The notes under the pieces are model-generated. The model had not been told where the DNA came from. It did not search any database and worked only from the letters and a program-made list of their open reading frames with translations. From an uncultured Collinsella sp. (GTDB lineage: Bacteria; Actinomycetota; Coriobacteriia; Coriobacteriales; Coriobacteriaceae), in the NCBI GenBank assembly GCA_905197665.1, contig CAJJZP010000019.1, positions 1 through 45,614 of the forward strand: a stretch of 45,614 nt of DNA, written 5' to 3'. Shown here piece by piece: positions 17,315 to 25,172 of this stretch; position 1 is the first letter of the stretch, and the number at the start of each line of letters is the position of its first letter. Position numbers and translations under genes: made by a program.

Positions 17315-17354
17315 TTCACGGCGATTACCAGCCGATTTCGGGTTTAATTAACGC

Positions 17355-17392
17355 TAAAACGTTTGACTAGCCATGGTGAACAACCCTGCTAT
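17355..17392 (+). promoter_or_regulatory. Candidate promoter with an operator-like half palindrome
   Basis: TTGACT (17363-17368) is a five-of-six -35. The -10 is poorer: TGCTAT at 18-nt spacing, or TATCCT at 21-nt spacing. TAAAACGTTT (17355-17364) overlaps the -35 and resembles the centre of LacI-family operators. A similar but perfectly palindromic site lies upstream of gap (30062-30075). Confidence 0.35.
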
Positions 17393-17425
17393 CCTGCGGG
17401 TTGACGAAGACTGATATCTCACCTC

Positions 17426-17510
17426 GTCGATACATACTGTCTGGCGAATCGTTTGTCAATGAATTCGGTGAACGGTAGCAAATACCGTTCAAGCGTATGT
17501 ATGTATCGGT
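17426..17510 (+). ncRNA. Structured 5' leader candidate of the sialic-acid ABC operon
   Basis: GATACATAC (17429-17437) pairs with GTATGTATC (17499-17507), extended by three more pairs (two wobble) to about 12 bp. It encloses a perfect 8-bp hairpin (GAACGGTA 17470-17477, GCAAA loop, TACCGTTC 17483-17490). I do not recognise a known riboswitch class. A cis-regulatory RNA, or simply a stable leader, are both possible. Confidence 0.35.
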
Positions 17511-17627
17511 CGCCGAGCGCGGCACCTCAGTTGGGTTCGTCGGTAGGTAAGGTATATATCGTCCGCAAGTTGCGCGGGGGCACGTCTAGGCGCTCCCGGG
17601 TAAGATTCTCTATTGATAGGAGAAGAC

Positions 17628-19241
17628 ATGGCCATCATCAACAAGGGTATGTCCAGGCGTTCGTTCCTCGGCCTCACCGGCAGCGTCGCTGCTGTCGCAG
17701 GGCTTGGTCTCACCGGCTGCGGTGGCAGCTCTAGCGACGAGGGTTCCGCTTCCGGTTCCACCGATTCCGCCAACCGTGGCGGCGGCGTGATCACCGCTGG
17801 TTCCGCTTACGCTCCGTCCAGCTTCGATCCCGCCAGCACCGGCTCCGCTGTGGGCCTGGGTGCTAACTGGCACGTCGTCGAGGGCCTCTACGGCATCGAT
17901 TACCACGACTACAGCACCTTCAACGAGCTCGCCACCGACGATCCCAAGTCTGTGGACGACACCACTTTTGAGGTCACCATCCGCAAGGGCGCCAAGTTTT
18001 CCGATGGCACCGAGGTCACCGCTGACGATGTCGTTGCCTCCTACACCGCTTGCGCCGCTTCCGCTACCTATGCTCCGTTCTTCCAGCCCTTCGAGTCCAT
18101 CGAGGCCAAGGACGCCAGCACCGTGACGGTCAAGACCAAGGTCCCCAACTTCTCCCTGCTCAAGGATCGTCTGGCCATCGTCCGCGTTACCCCGGCCACC
18201 CAGACCGAGGAGGATCGCGCCAAGCAGCCGATCGGCTCCGGCCCCTGGATGTACGACTCTATCTCCGATACCGAGATCACCCTGGTTCCCAACCCCGAGT
18301 ACAACGGTGAGTATGCTGCCGAGGATAAGAAGATCCAGTACAGCATCCTGACCGACCCCACCGCTCGCGTTACCGCTCAGCAGGAGGGCTCCACGCTCGT
18401 TATGGAGCTCGTTACCGCTGACGCCGTCGACCAGCTCGAGAGCGCCGGCTGCAAGATCGATAACGTTCAGGGTTTCGGCACCCGCTTCATCATGTTCAAC
18501 GTCGCCAAGGAGCCTTGGAACAACGTCAAGGTCCGTCAGGCTGTCATGTATGCGCTCGACACCGAGAAGATGGTCAGCAACACCTTCGCCGGCCTTGCCA
18601 CCGCTGCCAGCTGCTACCTGCCCAAGAGCTTCACCAACTATCATGAGGCTTCCACGGTGTACAAGACCGACGCCAAGAAGGCTAAGAAGCTCATCGAGGA
18701 GTCTGGCATCACCCCGGGTGCCATCACCCTGCGCACCACCGACAACGAGCAGATTAAGGGCATGGCCGCCCAGGTCAAGAACGACCTCGACGCTCTCGGC
18801 TTCGATGTGACCATCCAGACCGATACCTCGCCGGCCACCTACGCTGCCATCGACGGCGGCGAGGCCTACGATATCCTCCTTGCCCCTGGCGATCCTTCCT
18901 GCTTCGGCGCCGACCCCGACCTGCTGCTCAACTGGTGGTACGGCGACAACGTCTGGATGCAGACCCGTTGCCCGTGGAAGGAGTCCGCTGAGTGGCAGAA
19001 GCTCCACAGTCTCATGGACGAGGCTCTTGCCGCCGAGGGCGATGAGCAGCAGAAGAAGTGGAACGAGTGCTTCAACATCATTGCCGACAACGCTGTTCTG
19101 TACCCCGTTGTCCACGTCAAGACCGTCTCCGCTTCCTGGGACGATCCGTCCACTGCGCCCAACGGCGAGGCCCTCGATGGCTTCAAGGGCATCGGCACGA
19201 CGAGCATGTCCTTCAGGGGCGTTGCGACCGTCAAGGCGTAA
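17628..19241 (+). CDS. ABC transporter solute-binding lipoprotein (peptide/nickel class 5), sialic-acid type
   Basis: A 537-aa SBP_bac_5-family lipoprotein. The N-terminus carries a twin-arginine signal (SRRSFLG, Arg10-Arg11) running into the lipobox LTGC (Cys31), so export as a folded Tat lipoprotein is likely. ATG 17628 has AGGAGA upstream. It is followed by a permease, a fused permease-ATPase and an ATPase, and then by esterase, nanA-, nanK- and nanE-like genes. The same four-part architecture is known from sialic-acid importers of this ABC class (H. ducreyi Sat, C. glutamicum SiaEFGI), so a sialic-acid substrate is inferred from context; peptides remain possible. The C-ending codon bias is as strong as in gap/pgk, suggesting high expression. 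Confidence 0.85.
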   Translation: MAIINKGMSRRSFLGLTGSVAAVAGLGLTGCGGSSSDEGSASGSTDSANRGGGVITAGSAYAPSSFDPASTGSAVGLGANWHVVEGLYGIDYHDYSTFNELATDDPKSVDDTTFEVTIRKGAKFSDGTEVTADDVVASYTACAASATYAPFFQPFESIEAKDASTVTVKTKVPNFSLLKDRLAIVRVTPATQTEEDRAKQPIGSGPWMYDSISDTEITLVPNPEYNGEYAAEDKKIQYSILTDPTARVTAQQEGSTLVMELVTADAVDQLESAGCKIDNVQGFGTRFIMFNVAKEPWNNVKVRQAVMYALDTEKMVSNTFAGLATAASCYLPKSFTNYHEASTVYKTDAKKAKKLIEESGITPGAITLRTTDNEQIKGMAAQVKNDLDALGFDVTIQTDTSPATYAAIDGGEAYDILLAPGDPSCFGADPDLLLNWWYGDNVWMQTRCPWKESAEWQKLHSLMDEALAAEGDEQQKKWNECFNIIADNAVLYPVVHVKTVSASWDDPSTAPNGEALDGFKGIGTTSMSFRGVATVKA

Positions 19242-19303
19242 GACTCGCTTGAGTCTGTATGCAGGATGTCGGTCGTTGGGACCGTATCCTCATAGTTGAA
19301 ACA

Positions 19304-19337
19304 AAGACCCGGGCGACCTCGATGTCGCTCGGGTCTT
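19304..19337 (+). terminator. 14-bp hairpin between the binding-protein and permease genes
   Basis: A fully paired 14-bp stem (19304-19317 with 19324-19337, one G-U) has a 6-nt loop and is followed by TGTAATG, not a U-run. It resembles an intercistronic stabiliser or partial terminator that raises binding-protein mRNA over permease mRNA. Confidence 0.65.
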
Positions 19338-19398
19338 GTAATGAGTATCCGTACTCATATACCAGTTGGTCCTACCGACAAAAGAAAGGGGAGAGAAC

Positions 19399-20355
19399 GT
19401 GAACAACTTGCTACGTTTGATTGGAAGGCGTCTTGTGGCGCTGCCGATCATGGCATTGGGCGTCACCGTCCTGGTGTTCTTCCTTATGTCGTTCTCCAAG
19501 ACCGACCCCGCCTACACGGCGTTGGGTGACGGTGCCTCGCCCGAGGCGGTTGCCGAGTACCATGAGAAGTATGGTCTGGACGACCCCTGGCCCGTGCGCT
19601 ACGTGCGCTATATGGGCGATTTGATCCATGGCGACATGGGCACCTATGGTGCTGCTCGCAACTCCGTTGCCAAGCGCATCTCCACGGCCCTGCCCGTCAC
19701 GATGCAGCTGACCTTCATCGGCCTTGCCATCGGTGCGGTCGTTTCGTTTTTGCTCGGCGTCATCGCGGCACTGTATCGCGACAAATGGCCGGACCAAGTG
19801 ATCCGCGTCTTTTCCATCGCCGGCTTGGCAACCCCGTCGTTCTGGCTTGCCGTTCTGTTGATCCTGCTGTTCTCTTCCTACCTTAAGGTGCTCCCGGCAT
19901 CGGGTGCTCTGCCTCACTTCACCACGAATCCGGCTGGTTATCTGGGCCGCATGATTATGCCCGCCATCGCCTTGGCATTTCCGCTGACGGGCCAGATGAC
20001 TCGTATCGTGCGTACCGCCATGGTCGAGGAGCTCGACAAGGACTATGTCCGTATGGCTCGCGGTGCCGGCGTTCCCGAGAAGGTCGTCGTCGGTATCAAC
20101 GTTCTTCGCAATGCGCTGATCACCCCGGTCACCACCCTCGGTCTTAAGATCGGTTACCTCATGGGCGGCGCCGTCGTCATCGAGGTTATCTTCAACCTCC
20201 CCGGCATGGGCACCGCGATTCTGCAGGGCGTTCAGGGCAACGAGGCGAACCTGGTTCAGGGCGTCGTTATCGTCGTTGCTCTTGCCTTCATCATCATCAA
20301 CATCGTGGTTGACATGCTCTACCTGCTCATCAACCCGCGCATCAGGACGGTGTAG
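19399..20355 (+). CDS. ABC transporter permease (DppB-like)
   Basis: A 318-aa inner-membrane permease of the peptide/nickel class with about six membrane segments. Its first segment follows a short NNLLRLIGRRLV start, and the cytoplasmic EAA loop is seen as DYVRMARGAGVPEKVVVGINVLRNAL, which docks on the ATPases. GTG 19399 is chosen because GGGGAG lies 5-8 nt before it; a TTG at 19366 is too far upstream. It follows the hairpin after the binding-protein gene and is spaced 3 nt from the next gene. Its partner permease is the N-terminal half of the downstream fusion protein. Confidence 0.9.
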   Translation: MNNLLRLIGRRLVALPIMALGVTVLVFFLMSFSKTDPAYTALGDGASPEAVAEYHEKYGLDDPWPVRYVRYMGDLIHGDMGTYGAARNSVAKRISTALPVTMQLTFIGLAIGAVVSFLLGVIAALYRDKWPDQVIRVFSIAGLATPSFWLAVLLILLFSSYLKVLPASGALPHFTTNPAGYLGRMIMPAIALAFPLTGQMTRIVRTAMVEELDKDYVRMARGAGVPEKVVVGINVLRNALITPVTTLGLKIGYLMGGAVVIEVIFNLPGMGTAILQGVQGNEANLVQGVVIVVALAFIIINIVVDMLYLLINPRIRTV

Positions 20356-20358
20356 ATT

Positions 20359-22374
20359 ATGGTAAAGATTCGAGAGAAGCAAACCGAGCAGCTCGAGAAG
20401 GCTGCCTCCAAGGGGCTCAAGCTCGGTGGCTGGAAGAAGATGACGCTGTCTTCTAAGATTGCCGCCGTCGTGCTGGTGCTGGTCGCCCTGACTGCGATTC
20501 TGGCGCCCCTTCTTGCCCCCTATAGCCCGGTCGAGATCTTTACGGCTCGCCAGGCTCCCGGCAACGGATTTATCTTCGGTACCGACGATAAGGGTCGCGA
20601 TATTCTGTCGCGTATGCTCTACGGTGGTCGTTACTCGCTGATTATCGGCTTTGGCGCCACTGCCATGGCTCTGGTCTGCGGCTCGGTCGTGGGCGCCCTT
20701 GCGGCGGTTTCGCGCAAGGCCGTTTCCGAGACGATCATGCGTATCCTGGACATCATCATGTCCATCCCGGGCATCGCCCTCGCGGCCGTCTTCGTCTCCA
20801 TCCTGGGCAACTCCGTGCCGTCGATCATCTTCGCCATCGGCTTTATGTACACTCCGCAGATTGCCCGTATCGTGCGCGCCAACATCGTGTCCGAGTACGG
20901 CGAGGACTATGTCCGCGCGGTCATCGTTTCCGGCGCCAAGGCTCCGTGGATTTTGATCAAGCATGTTCTGCGTAACTGCATCGCCCCGATCATGGTCTTC
21001 ACCGTTACCCTGGTCGCCGACGCCATCATCTTCGAGGCCTCGCTGACCTTCATCGGCGCTGGTATCCAGGAGCCCACCGCTACCTGGGGCAACATCCTCG
21101 CCGACGCCCGCGGCGGCGTGCTCGCCGGCCGTTGGTGGCAGGCGCTGTTCCCGGGCCTGGCCATCATGATCACCTGCCTGGCGCTCAACATCCTCTCCGA
21201 GGGCATTACCGACGCCATGGCCGCTGCTCCCTCCGCCGCCCTGGATCCGACCGATTCCTCCAAGCGTCGCGAGGCCGACCTGCTGGTCTCCGACCCCGTT
21301 CGCGCCTACAAGGAGCAGGCCCAGTCCCTCTCCGCTCGTCTTGGCGCCCTGCGCGATGTCGAGCTCAAGCGTGACGATCGCCATGTGCCCGACGAGTCTG
21401 TCGAACCGATTCTCTCGGTCCGTGACTTCTGCATTCAGTTTGAGCATCACGGTGATATTAACGTCGTCGACCATGTCAACTTTGACGTCCGTCCTGGTCA
21501 GACCATGGGCCTGGTGGGCGAGTCCGGTTGCGGTAAGTCCATCACCACGCTGGCCATCATGGGCCTGACCGATGAGGACGAGCACCTTTCCGGCGAGGTC
21601 CTCTGGGAGGGCCGTGACCTGCTCAAGATGAGTAAGAAGGAGTGGTTCGGCCTGCGCGGTACCGATATCGCTATGGTCTATCAGGACGCCCTGTCCTCGC
21701 TCAACCCCTCCATGCTCATCTCTGCCCAGATGAAGCAGCTCACTAAGCGCGGCGGAACCCGCAGCGCCGAGGAGCTTCTGGAGCTCGTCGGCCTCGATCC
21801 CAAGCGCACGCTCGAGAGCTATCCGCACGAGCTTTCCGGCGGCCAGCGTCAGCGTGTCCTGATCGCTATGGCCCTTACCCGCGACCCCAAGCTGGTCATC
21901 TGCGACGAGCCCACGACCGCTCTGGACGTTACCGTCCAGAAGCAGGTCATCAAGCTGCTCAACGACCTTCAGGCCAAGCTCGGCTTTGCCATGATCTTCG
22001 TCTCGCATGACCTGGCGCTGGTCGCCGAGGTCGCCCATAACATCACGGTTATGTACGCCGGCCAGGTTATCGAGCAGGCGCCCACCAAGGAGCTGCTCAC
22101 TAACCCGATCCACGAGTACACCCGTGGTCTTCTGGGCTCCGTTCTGTCCATCGAGAGCGGTTCGGGCCGTCTGCACCAGGTGCCCGGCGCCGTTCCGAGC
22201 CCGCGCGATTTCCCCAAGGGCGATCGCTTCGCGCCCCGCTCGAGCCATCCGCGCATTGGCCTGGACACCCGTCCGGTCTTCAAGCGCGTGCCCGGCACCG
22301 AGCACTTCTATTCCGAGCTCCCCGACGAGGTGCTCAAGGCAAATGGTTTGACCCCTCACGCGGAGGTGATGTAG
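20359..22374 (+). CDS. Fused ABC permease (DppC-like) and ATPase (DppD-like)
   Basis: A 671-aa fusion. Residues about 1-300 form a DppC-type permease (TDDKGRDILSRMLYGGRYSL, EAA loop DYVRAVIVSGAKAPWILIKH). After a charged linker (about 300-350), an ATPase follows with Walker A GESGCGKS (387-394), signature LSGGQRQRV and Walker B VICDEPTTALD. The C-terminal oligo_HPY region is present (PSPRDFPKGDRFAPR, about 612-627), but its usual cysteines are gone: Asp622 and Ser628 stand where Cys is normal. Fused permease-ATPases occur in the Sat/SiaG-type sialic-acid importers. It overlaps nothing and abuts the next ATG at 22375. Confidence 0.9.
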   Translation: MVKIREKQTEQLEKAASKGLKLGGWKKMTLSSKIAAVVLVLVALTAILAPLLAPYSPVEIFTARQAPGNGFIFGTDDKGRDILSRMLYGGRYSLIIGFGATAMALVCGSVVGALAAVSRKAVSETIMRILDIIMSIPGIALAAVFVSILGNSVPSIIFAIGFMYTPQIARIVRANIVSEYGEDYVRAVIVSGAKAPWILIKHVLRNCIAPIMVFTVTLVADAIIFEASLTFIGAGIQEPTATWGNILADARGGVLAGRWWQALFPGLAIMITCLALNILSEGITDAMAAAPSAALDPTDSSKRREADLLVSDPVRAYKEQAQSLSARLGALRDVELKRDDRHVPDESVEPILSVRDFCIQFEHHGDINVVDHVNFDVRPGQTMGLVGESGCGKSITTLAIMGLTDEDEHLSGEVLWEGRDLLKMSKKEWFGLRGTDIAMVYQDALSSLNPSMLISAQMKQLTKRGGTRSAEELLELVGLDPKRTLESYPHELSGGQRQRVLIAMALTRDPKLVICDEPTTALDVTVQKQVIKLLNDLQAKLGFAMIFVSHDLALVAEVAHNITVMYAGQVIEQAPTKELLTNPIHEYTRGLLGSVLSIESGSGRLHQVPGAVPSPRDFPKGDRFAPRSSHPRIGLDTRPVFKRVPGTEHFYSELPDEVLKANGLTPHAEVM

Positions 22375-23202
22375 ATGAGCGAGACCGCAGTCAACGGCGT
22401 CGAGCCGATCATCTTCCTTGATGACGTCCACGTCACCTTTAGGACCCGTACCGGCTCGATTCTGCACCCCAACCTGGTTCACGCCGTCCAGGGTGTAACG
22501 ATTAAGCTCATGCCCGGTCAGACGATCGGCATCGTCGGCGAGTCCGGTTGCGGTAAGTCCACCACCGCCAACGTCATGTGTGGCCTGCAGGCCCCCACGA
22601 GCGGCAAGGTCTACTTTAAGGGCAAGGACGTAACCAAGCGTACCGCCGAGGACCGTCGCCACATGGGTCGCGTCATCTCGGTCGTGTTCCAGAACCCGGC
22701 CACGGCGCTCAACCCCCGCATGGTCGTTCGCGAGCAGCTGCTCGACCCCATGCGCGTCCACAACCTGGGTACCGAGGCCGAGCAGGAGAAGCGCGTCAAG
22801 GAGCTCTTGGAGCTCACCGGTCTGCCCAGCTCCGCCGCCGAGGTTCTTCCCGGCCAGCTTTCGGGCGGCCAGCGCCAGCGCGTCGCAATTGCCCGTGCCC
22901 TGTCGTTGAACCCCGATGCCATCATCGCCGACGAGCCCACCTCGGCTCTGGACGTTTCGGTCCGCGCGCAGATTCTGAACCTGCTGACCGACCTTAAGAA
23001 GGAGCTCGGCCTGGCCATGGTGTTCATCAGCCATGACATCCAGACGGTCCGCTATATCTCTGACGACATCATCGTTATGAATGGCGGCAAGATCGTCGAG
23101 CAGGGCGAGGCCAAGCAGGTCTTCCAGCACCCTCAGGACCCCTACACCAAGATGCTGCTCGGTGCTGCGCCGTCGCTGCTGCATCCCAAGCTCGGCGAGT
23201 AG
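22375..23202 (+). CDS. ABC transporter ATPase (DppF-like)
   Basis: A 275-aa ATP-binding subunit with Walker A GESGCGKST, Q-loop VVFQNPATALNPRM, signature LSGGQRQRVAIARAL, Walker B AIIADEPTSALD and H-loop FISHD. It ends soon after the H-loop region and lacks the C-terminal oligo_HPY extension found in OppD/OppF, so it is shorter than the oppF product at 40509. It would form the NBD heterodimer with the C-terminal half of the fusion protein. The start directly follows the stop of the fusion gene, with GGAGGTGATG as the ribosome binding site. Confidence 0.9.
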   Translation: MSETAVNGVEPIIFLDDVHVTFRTRTGSILHPNLVHAVQGVTIKLMPGQTIGIVGESGCGKSTTANVMCGLQAPTSGKVYFKGKDVTKRTAEDRRHMGRVISVVFQNPATALNPRMVVREQLLDPMRVHNLGTEAEQEKRVKELLELTGLPSSAAEVLPGQLSGGQRQRVAIARALSLNPDAIIADEPTSALDVSVRAQILNLLTDLKKELGLAMVFISHDIQTVRYISDDIIVMNGGKIVEQGEAKQVFQHPQDPYTKMLLGAAPSLLHPKLGE

Positions 23203-23218
23203 CCTCGCTTTCCCTCCC

Positions 23219-23246
23219 GTGCGCCCGGTTCCCTTGCCGGGCGCAC
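23219..23246 (+). terminator. 10-bp GC hairpin after the nan-type ABC genes
   Basis: GTGCGCCCGG (23219-23228) and CCGGGCGCAC (23237-23246) pair perfectly around an 8-nt loop. No T tract follows, so this is probably a partial terminator or RNA-stability hairpin between the transporter and catabolic genes. Confidence 0.5.
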
Positions 23247-23282
23247 CTCCGTTGCGATTTCGAAAGGTTGGGTTCACGAGCC

Positions 23283-24260
23283 ATGCCAAGTGCTCAGGAG
23301 CTACAACAGCAATTTGGTGGGTATCGGGGCGCCATGCCCCGTCCATCAGATTTCGATCTCTTTTGGAAGGACCGCATGGCCGAGGCCGACGCCGTCGGGC
23401 TTGACTATGCGATCGAGACGGCATCGGTCACCGATGCCGTGACCTGCCAGCTTTTCGACCTCTGGTATACCGGCATGTGTGGCGCTCGCCTGCATGCCAA
23501 GTACCTTAAACCCGTCTCGGACGACCCCGTGCCATTGGTACTTCAGTTCCATGGGTATCCGGGTGCAAGCCGCAGCTGGTTTGAGCAGGCGTCGTTTGCG
23601 GGCATGGGCATGGCACTCATCGCCCTCGACTGCCCCGGCCAAGGAGGTCCCTCCGAGGACATTGGTGGATTTGAGGGCACAACGGTCGCGGGCCATATCG
23701 TCGCCGGTATCGACGGCGATCCGGCCAACCTCTACTATGTCCGCTTGCACCAAGATATTCGCATCCTGTGCCGCATCGTTCGCGAGCTCGAGGGCATCGA
23801 TCTTGCCCGTGTGTTTGTGAACGGCGCGTCGCAGGGCGGCGGTTTGGGCATTGCGACCTGTGCACTTAACAGCGAGCTTATCAATCGCGCCGCCATCCTC
23901 TATCCCTTCCTGTCGGATTTCCGCCTGGTCTGGGATTTGGATGCCGACGACATTGCCTACGAGGGCCTGCGCTATTGGTCTCGCTGGTTTGACGAGGACT
24001 CGACTCGTATCGATGAAGCCTATGCCAAGCTGGCGTACTTCGATTCCAAGAACTTTGCCCCTATGGTCAAATGCCCCGTGCTGTTTGGCACCGGCACAGC
24101 CGATACCGTCTGTCTGCCAGCGACGCAGTTTGCGGTCTATAACAACCTGACCTGTGAAAAGCGTCATGAGTTCTTTGAAGGCTTTGGCCACGAGGAGATT
24201 CAGGATTTTGACGATCTGATCATTCCGTTTTTCTGCAAGGGAGGGGAGGCTCATGTCTAA
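23283..24260 (+). CDS. Acetyl esterase of the AXE1/cephalosporin-C deacetylase family
   Basis: A 325-aa alpha/beta hydrolase. Catalytic residues are visible: nucleophile Ser183 in GASQGG, Asp274 in GTADTVCLP and His303 in FGHEE; HGYPG (90-94) forms the oxyanion region. AXE1 enzymes remove O-acetyl groups from sugars. In this sialic-acid context a role in trimming O-acetylated sialic acid is plausible, and AXE1 genes also occur near nan genes in streptococci. No signal peptide is seen, so it would act in the cytosol. The start choice (ATG 23283) is by family length; the ribosome binding site is weak. It overlaps the next gene by 8 nt. Confidence 0.85.
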   Translation: MPSAQELQQQFGGYRGAMPRPSDFDLFWKDRMAEADAVGLDYAIETASVTDAVTCQLFDLWYTGMCGARLHAKYLKPVSDDPVPLVLQFHGYPGASRSWFEQASFAGMGMALIALDCPGQGGPSEDIGGFEGTTVAGHIVAGIDGDPANLYYVRLHQDIRILCRIVRELEGIDLARVFVNGASQGGGLGIATCALNSELINRAAILYPFLSDFRLVWDLDADDIAYEGLRYWSRWFDEDSTRIDEAYAKLAYFDSKNFAPMVKCPVLFGTGTADTVCLPATQFAVYNNLTCEKRHEFFEGFGHEEIQDFDDLIIPFFCKGGEAHV

Positions 24261-25104
24261 GTGCGAGAGCAATGTCAATGAGCTGATTGTCTCCGACCTT
24301 GTGGGGATTCCCGGAACGGTCTCGTCAAGGCTCGCTGATTTCCGGGATTGGCGCGGTGATGCTTCTGCGGATGTTTCCGAATTAGAGATAGCCGCTTCGG
24401 ACCTTGAGGTTTGCGGGCCGAGTATTACGGCGATCGATTTCGCCAATCCGTATGCCCGCTACTCCGAGGTTTCCTTTGAGCTTAGTGGCGATGTGGTCCA
24501 CGCGCGTTTGATCGAGCCTGCCGGTCGCGCCCGAGCATCCGAGCTTGTGCCGCTATGTCTGATGTTTCACGACATCGACCGACCCGTGCGGGGATGGCAT
24601 CACATGACGAGGTTTGCGGCCATGGGATATGCCGTGCTTGCGCTGGACGATGAGGCGATTGGATCCAGCGAGCTGCAGCAGGGGATTGCCTCTCCTGCTT
24701 TTGTCAAGCGCATCCGTTGGGGTTGCGCGATGGCGAAGGTGGCGCGCAATCTTGATGGCGTGGACCCCGACCGCATCTTTGCATGGGGCGAGGGCCTTGG
24801 CGGCGGAGTCGCGCTGGCGGTTTCTGCTCTGGACGAGCGGGGCCTCGCCTGCACGGCGGTTGCCAATCCAATTCCCGGTGGCCTCGAGGCGTTGTCGTCT
24901 CGGGTGCGTGGATCGGTGCTCATGGGCACATCGCTCATGGATGTCGTGAGCGATCCCAAGGGCCAGTTTGCCGTATTCAACGGTCTTGAGTGTGACCGGA
25001 GGCATGTCATCTATGCCAAATACGCTCATGAGCGCATCAATGCGTTCGAAAACGAAGTCATCGACTTTTTTAACCAAACGTTCTACCCGTGTTCTTTGGC
25101 CTAG
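24253..25104 (+). CDS. AXE1-like hydrolase paralogue lacking the catalytic serine
   Basis: A 283-aa protein that aligns with the preceding esterase over most of its length: VPLCLMFHDIDR against VPLVLQFHGYPG, WGEGLGGGVALA against NGASQGGGLGIA, and QFAVFNGLECDRRH against QFAVYNNLTCEKRH. At the nucleophile position Gly181 replaces Ser, and the HGYPG oxyanion loop is changed, but Asp230 and His259 of the triad are kept. It is therefore probably a tandem duplicate that lost esterase chemistry; a partner or regulatory subunit, or a new activity, is possible. Translation is coupled to the upstream esterase by an 8-nt overlap with GGGAGGGGAGG before the ATG. The frame is intact throughout. Confidence 0.75.
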   Translation: MSKCESNVNELIVSDLVGIPGTVSSRLADFRDWRGDASADVSELEIAASDLEVCGPSITAIDFANPYARYSEVSFELSGDVVHARLIEPAGRARASELVPLCLMFHDIDRPVRGWHHMTRFAAMGYAVLALDDEAIGSSELQQGIASPAFVKRIRWGCAMAKVARNLDGVDPDRIFAWGEGLGGGVALAVSALDERGLACTAVANPIPGGLEALSSRVRGSVLMGTSLMDVVSDPKGQFAVFNGLECDRRHVIYAKYAHERINAFENEVIDFFNQTFYPCSLA

Positions 25105-25172
25105 ACGGCCTGGACACTGCCAACAAGAGTGGGTGGCATAGGGCCGCCCGCCAGACAACTAAGGAGATTCTT

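Larger units (their letters stand above)
17263..17627. other. 365-bp intergenic region upstream of the sialic-acid-type cluster
   Basis: No gene is seen. It holds an AT-rich hairpin after uvrC (17284-17314), a LacI-operator-like TAAAACGTTT (17355-17364) overlapping TTGACT, an imperfect structured leader (17426-17510), and a second promoter-like pair TTGGGT (17531-17536) and TATATA (17553-17558) with a 16-nt spacer. Either promoter would leave an untranslated leader of about 60 to 230 nt before the lipoprotein gene. Confidence 0.6.

Noticed and set aside
19411..23424. Very long minus-strand open frame (over 1300 codons) opposite the nan-type ABC genes
   Set aside because: It is antisense to four well-supported transporter genes, contains low-complexity Gly/Asp/Leu-rich sequence, has no family motif, and is explained by the strong third-position C bias of the real genes.
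24253..25104. Pseudogene call for the second AXE1-like gene
   Set aside because: The frame is complete, it has a strong ribosome binding site and coupled start, and two triad residues are kept. It is better viewed as an intact, catalytically altered paralogue.
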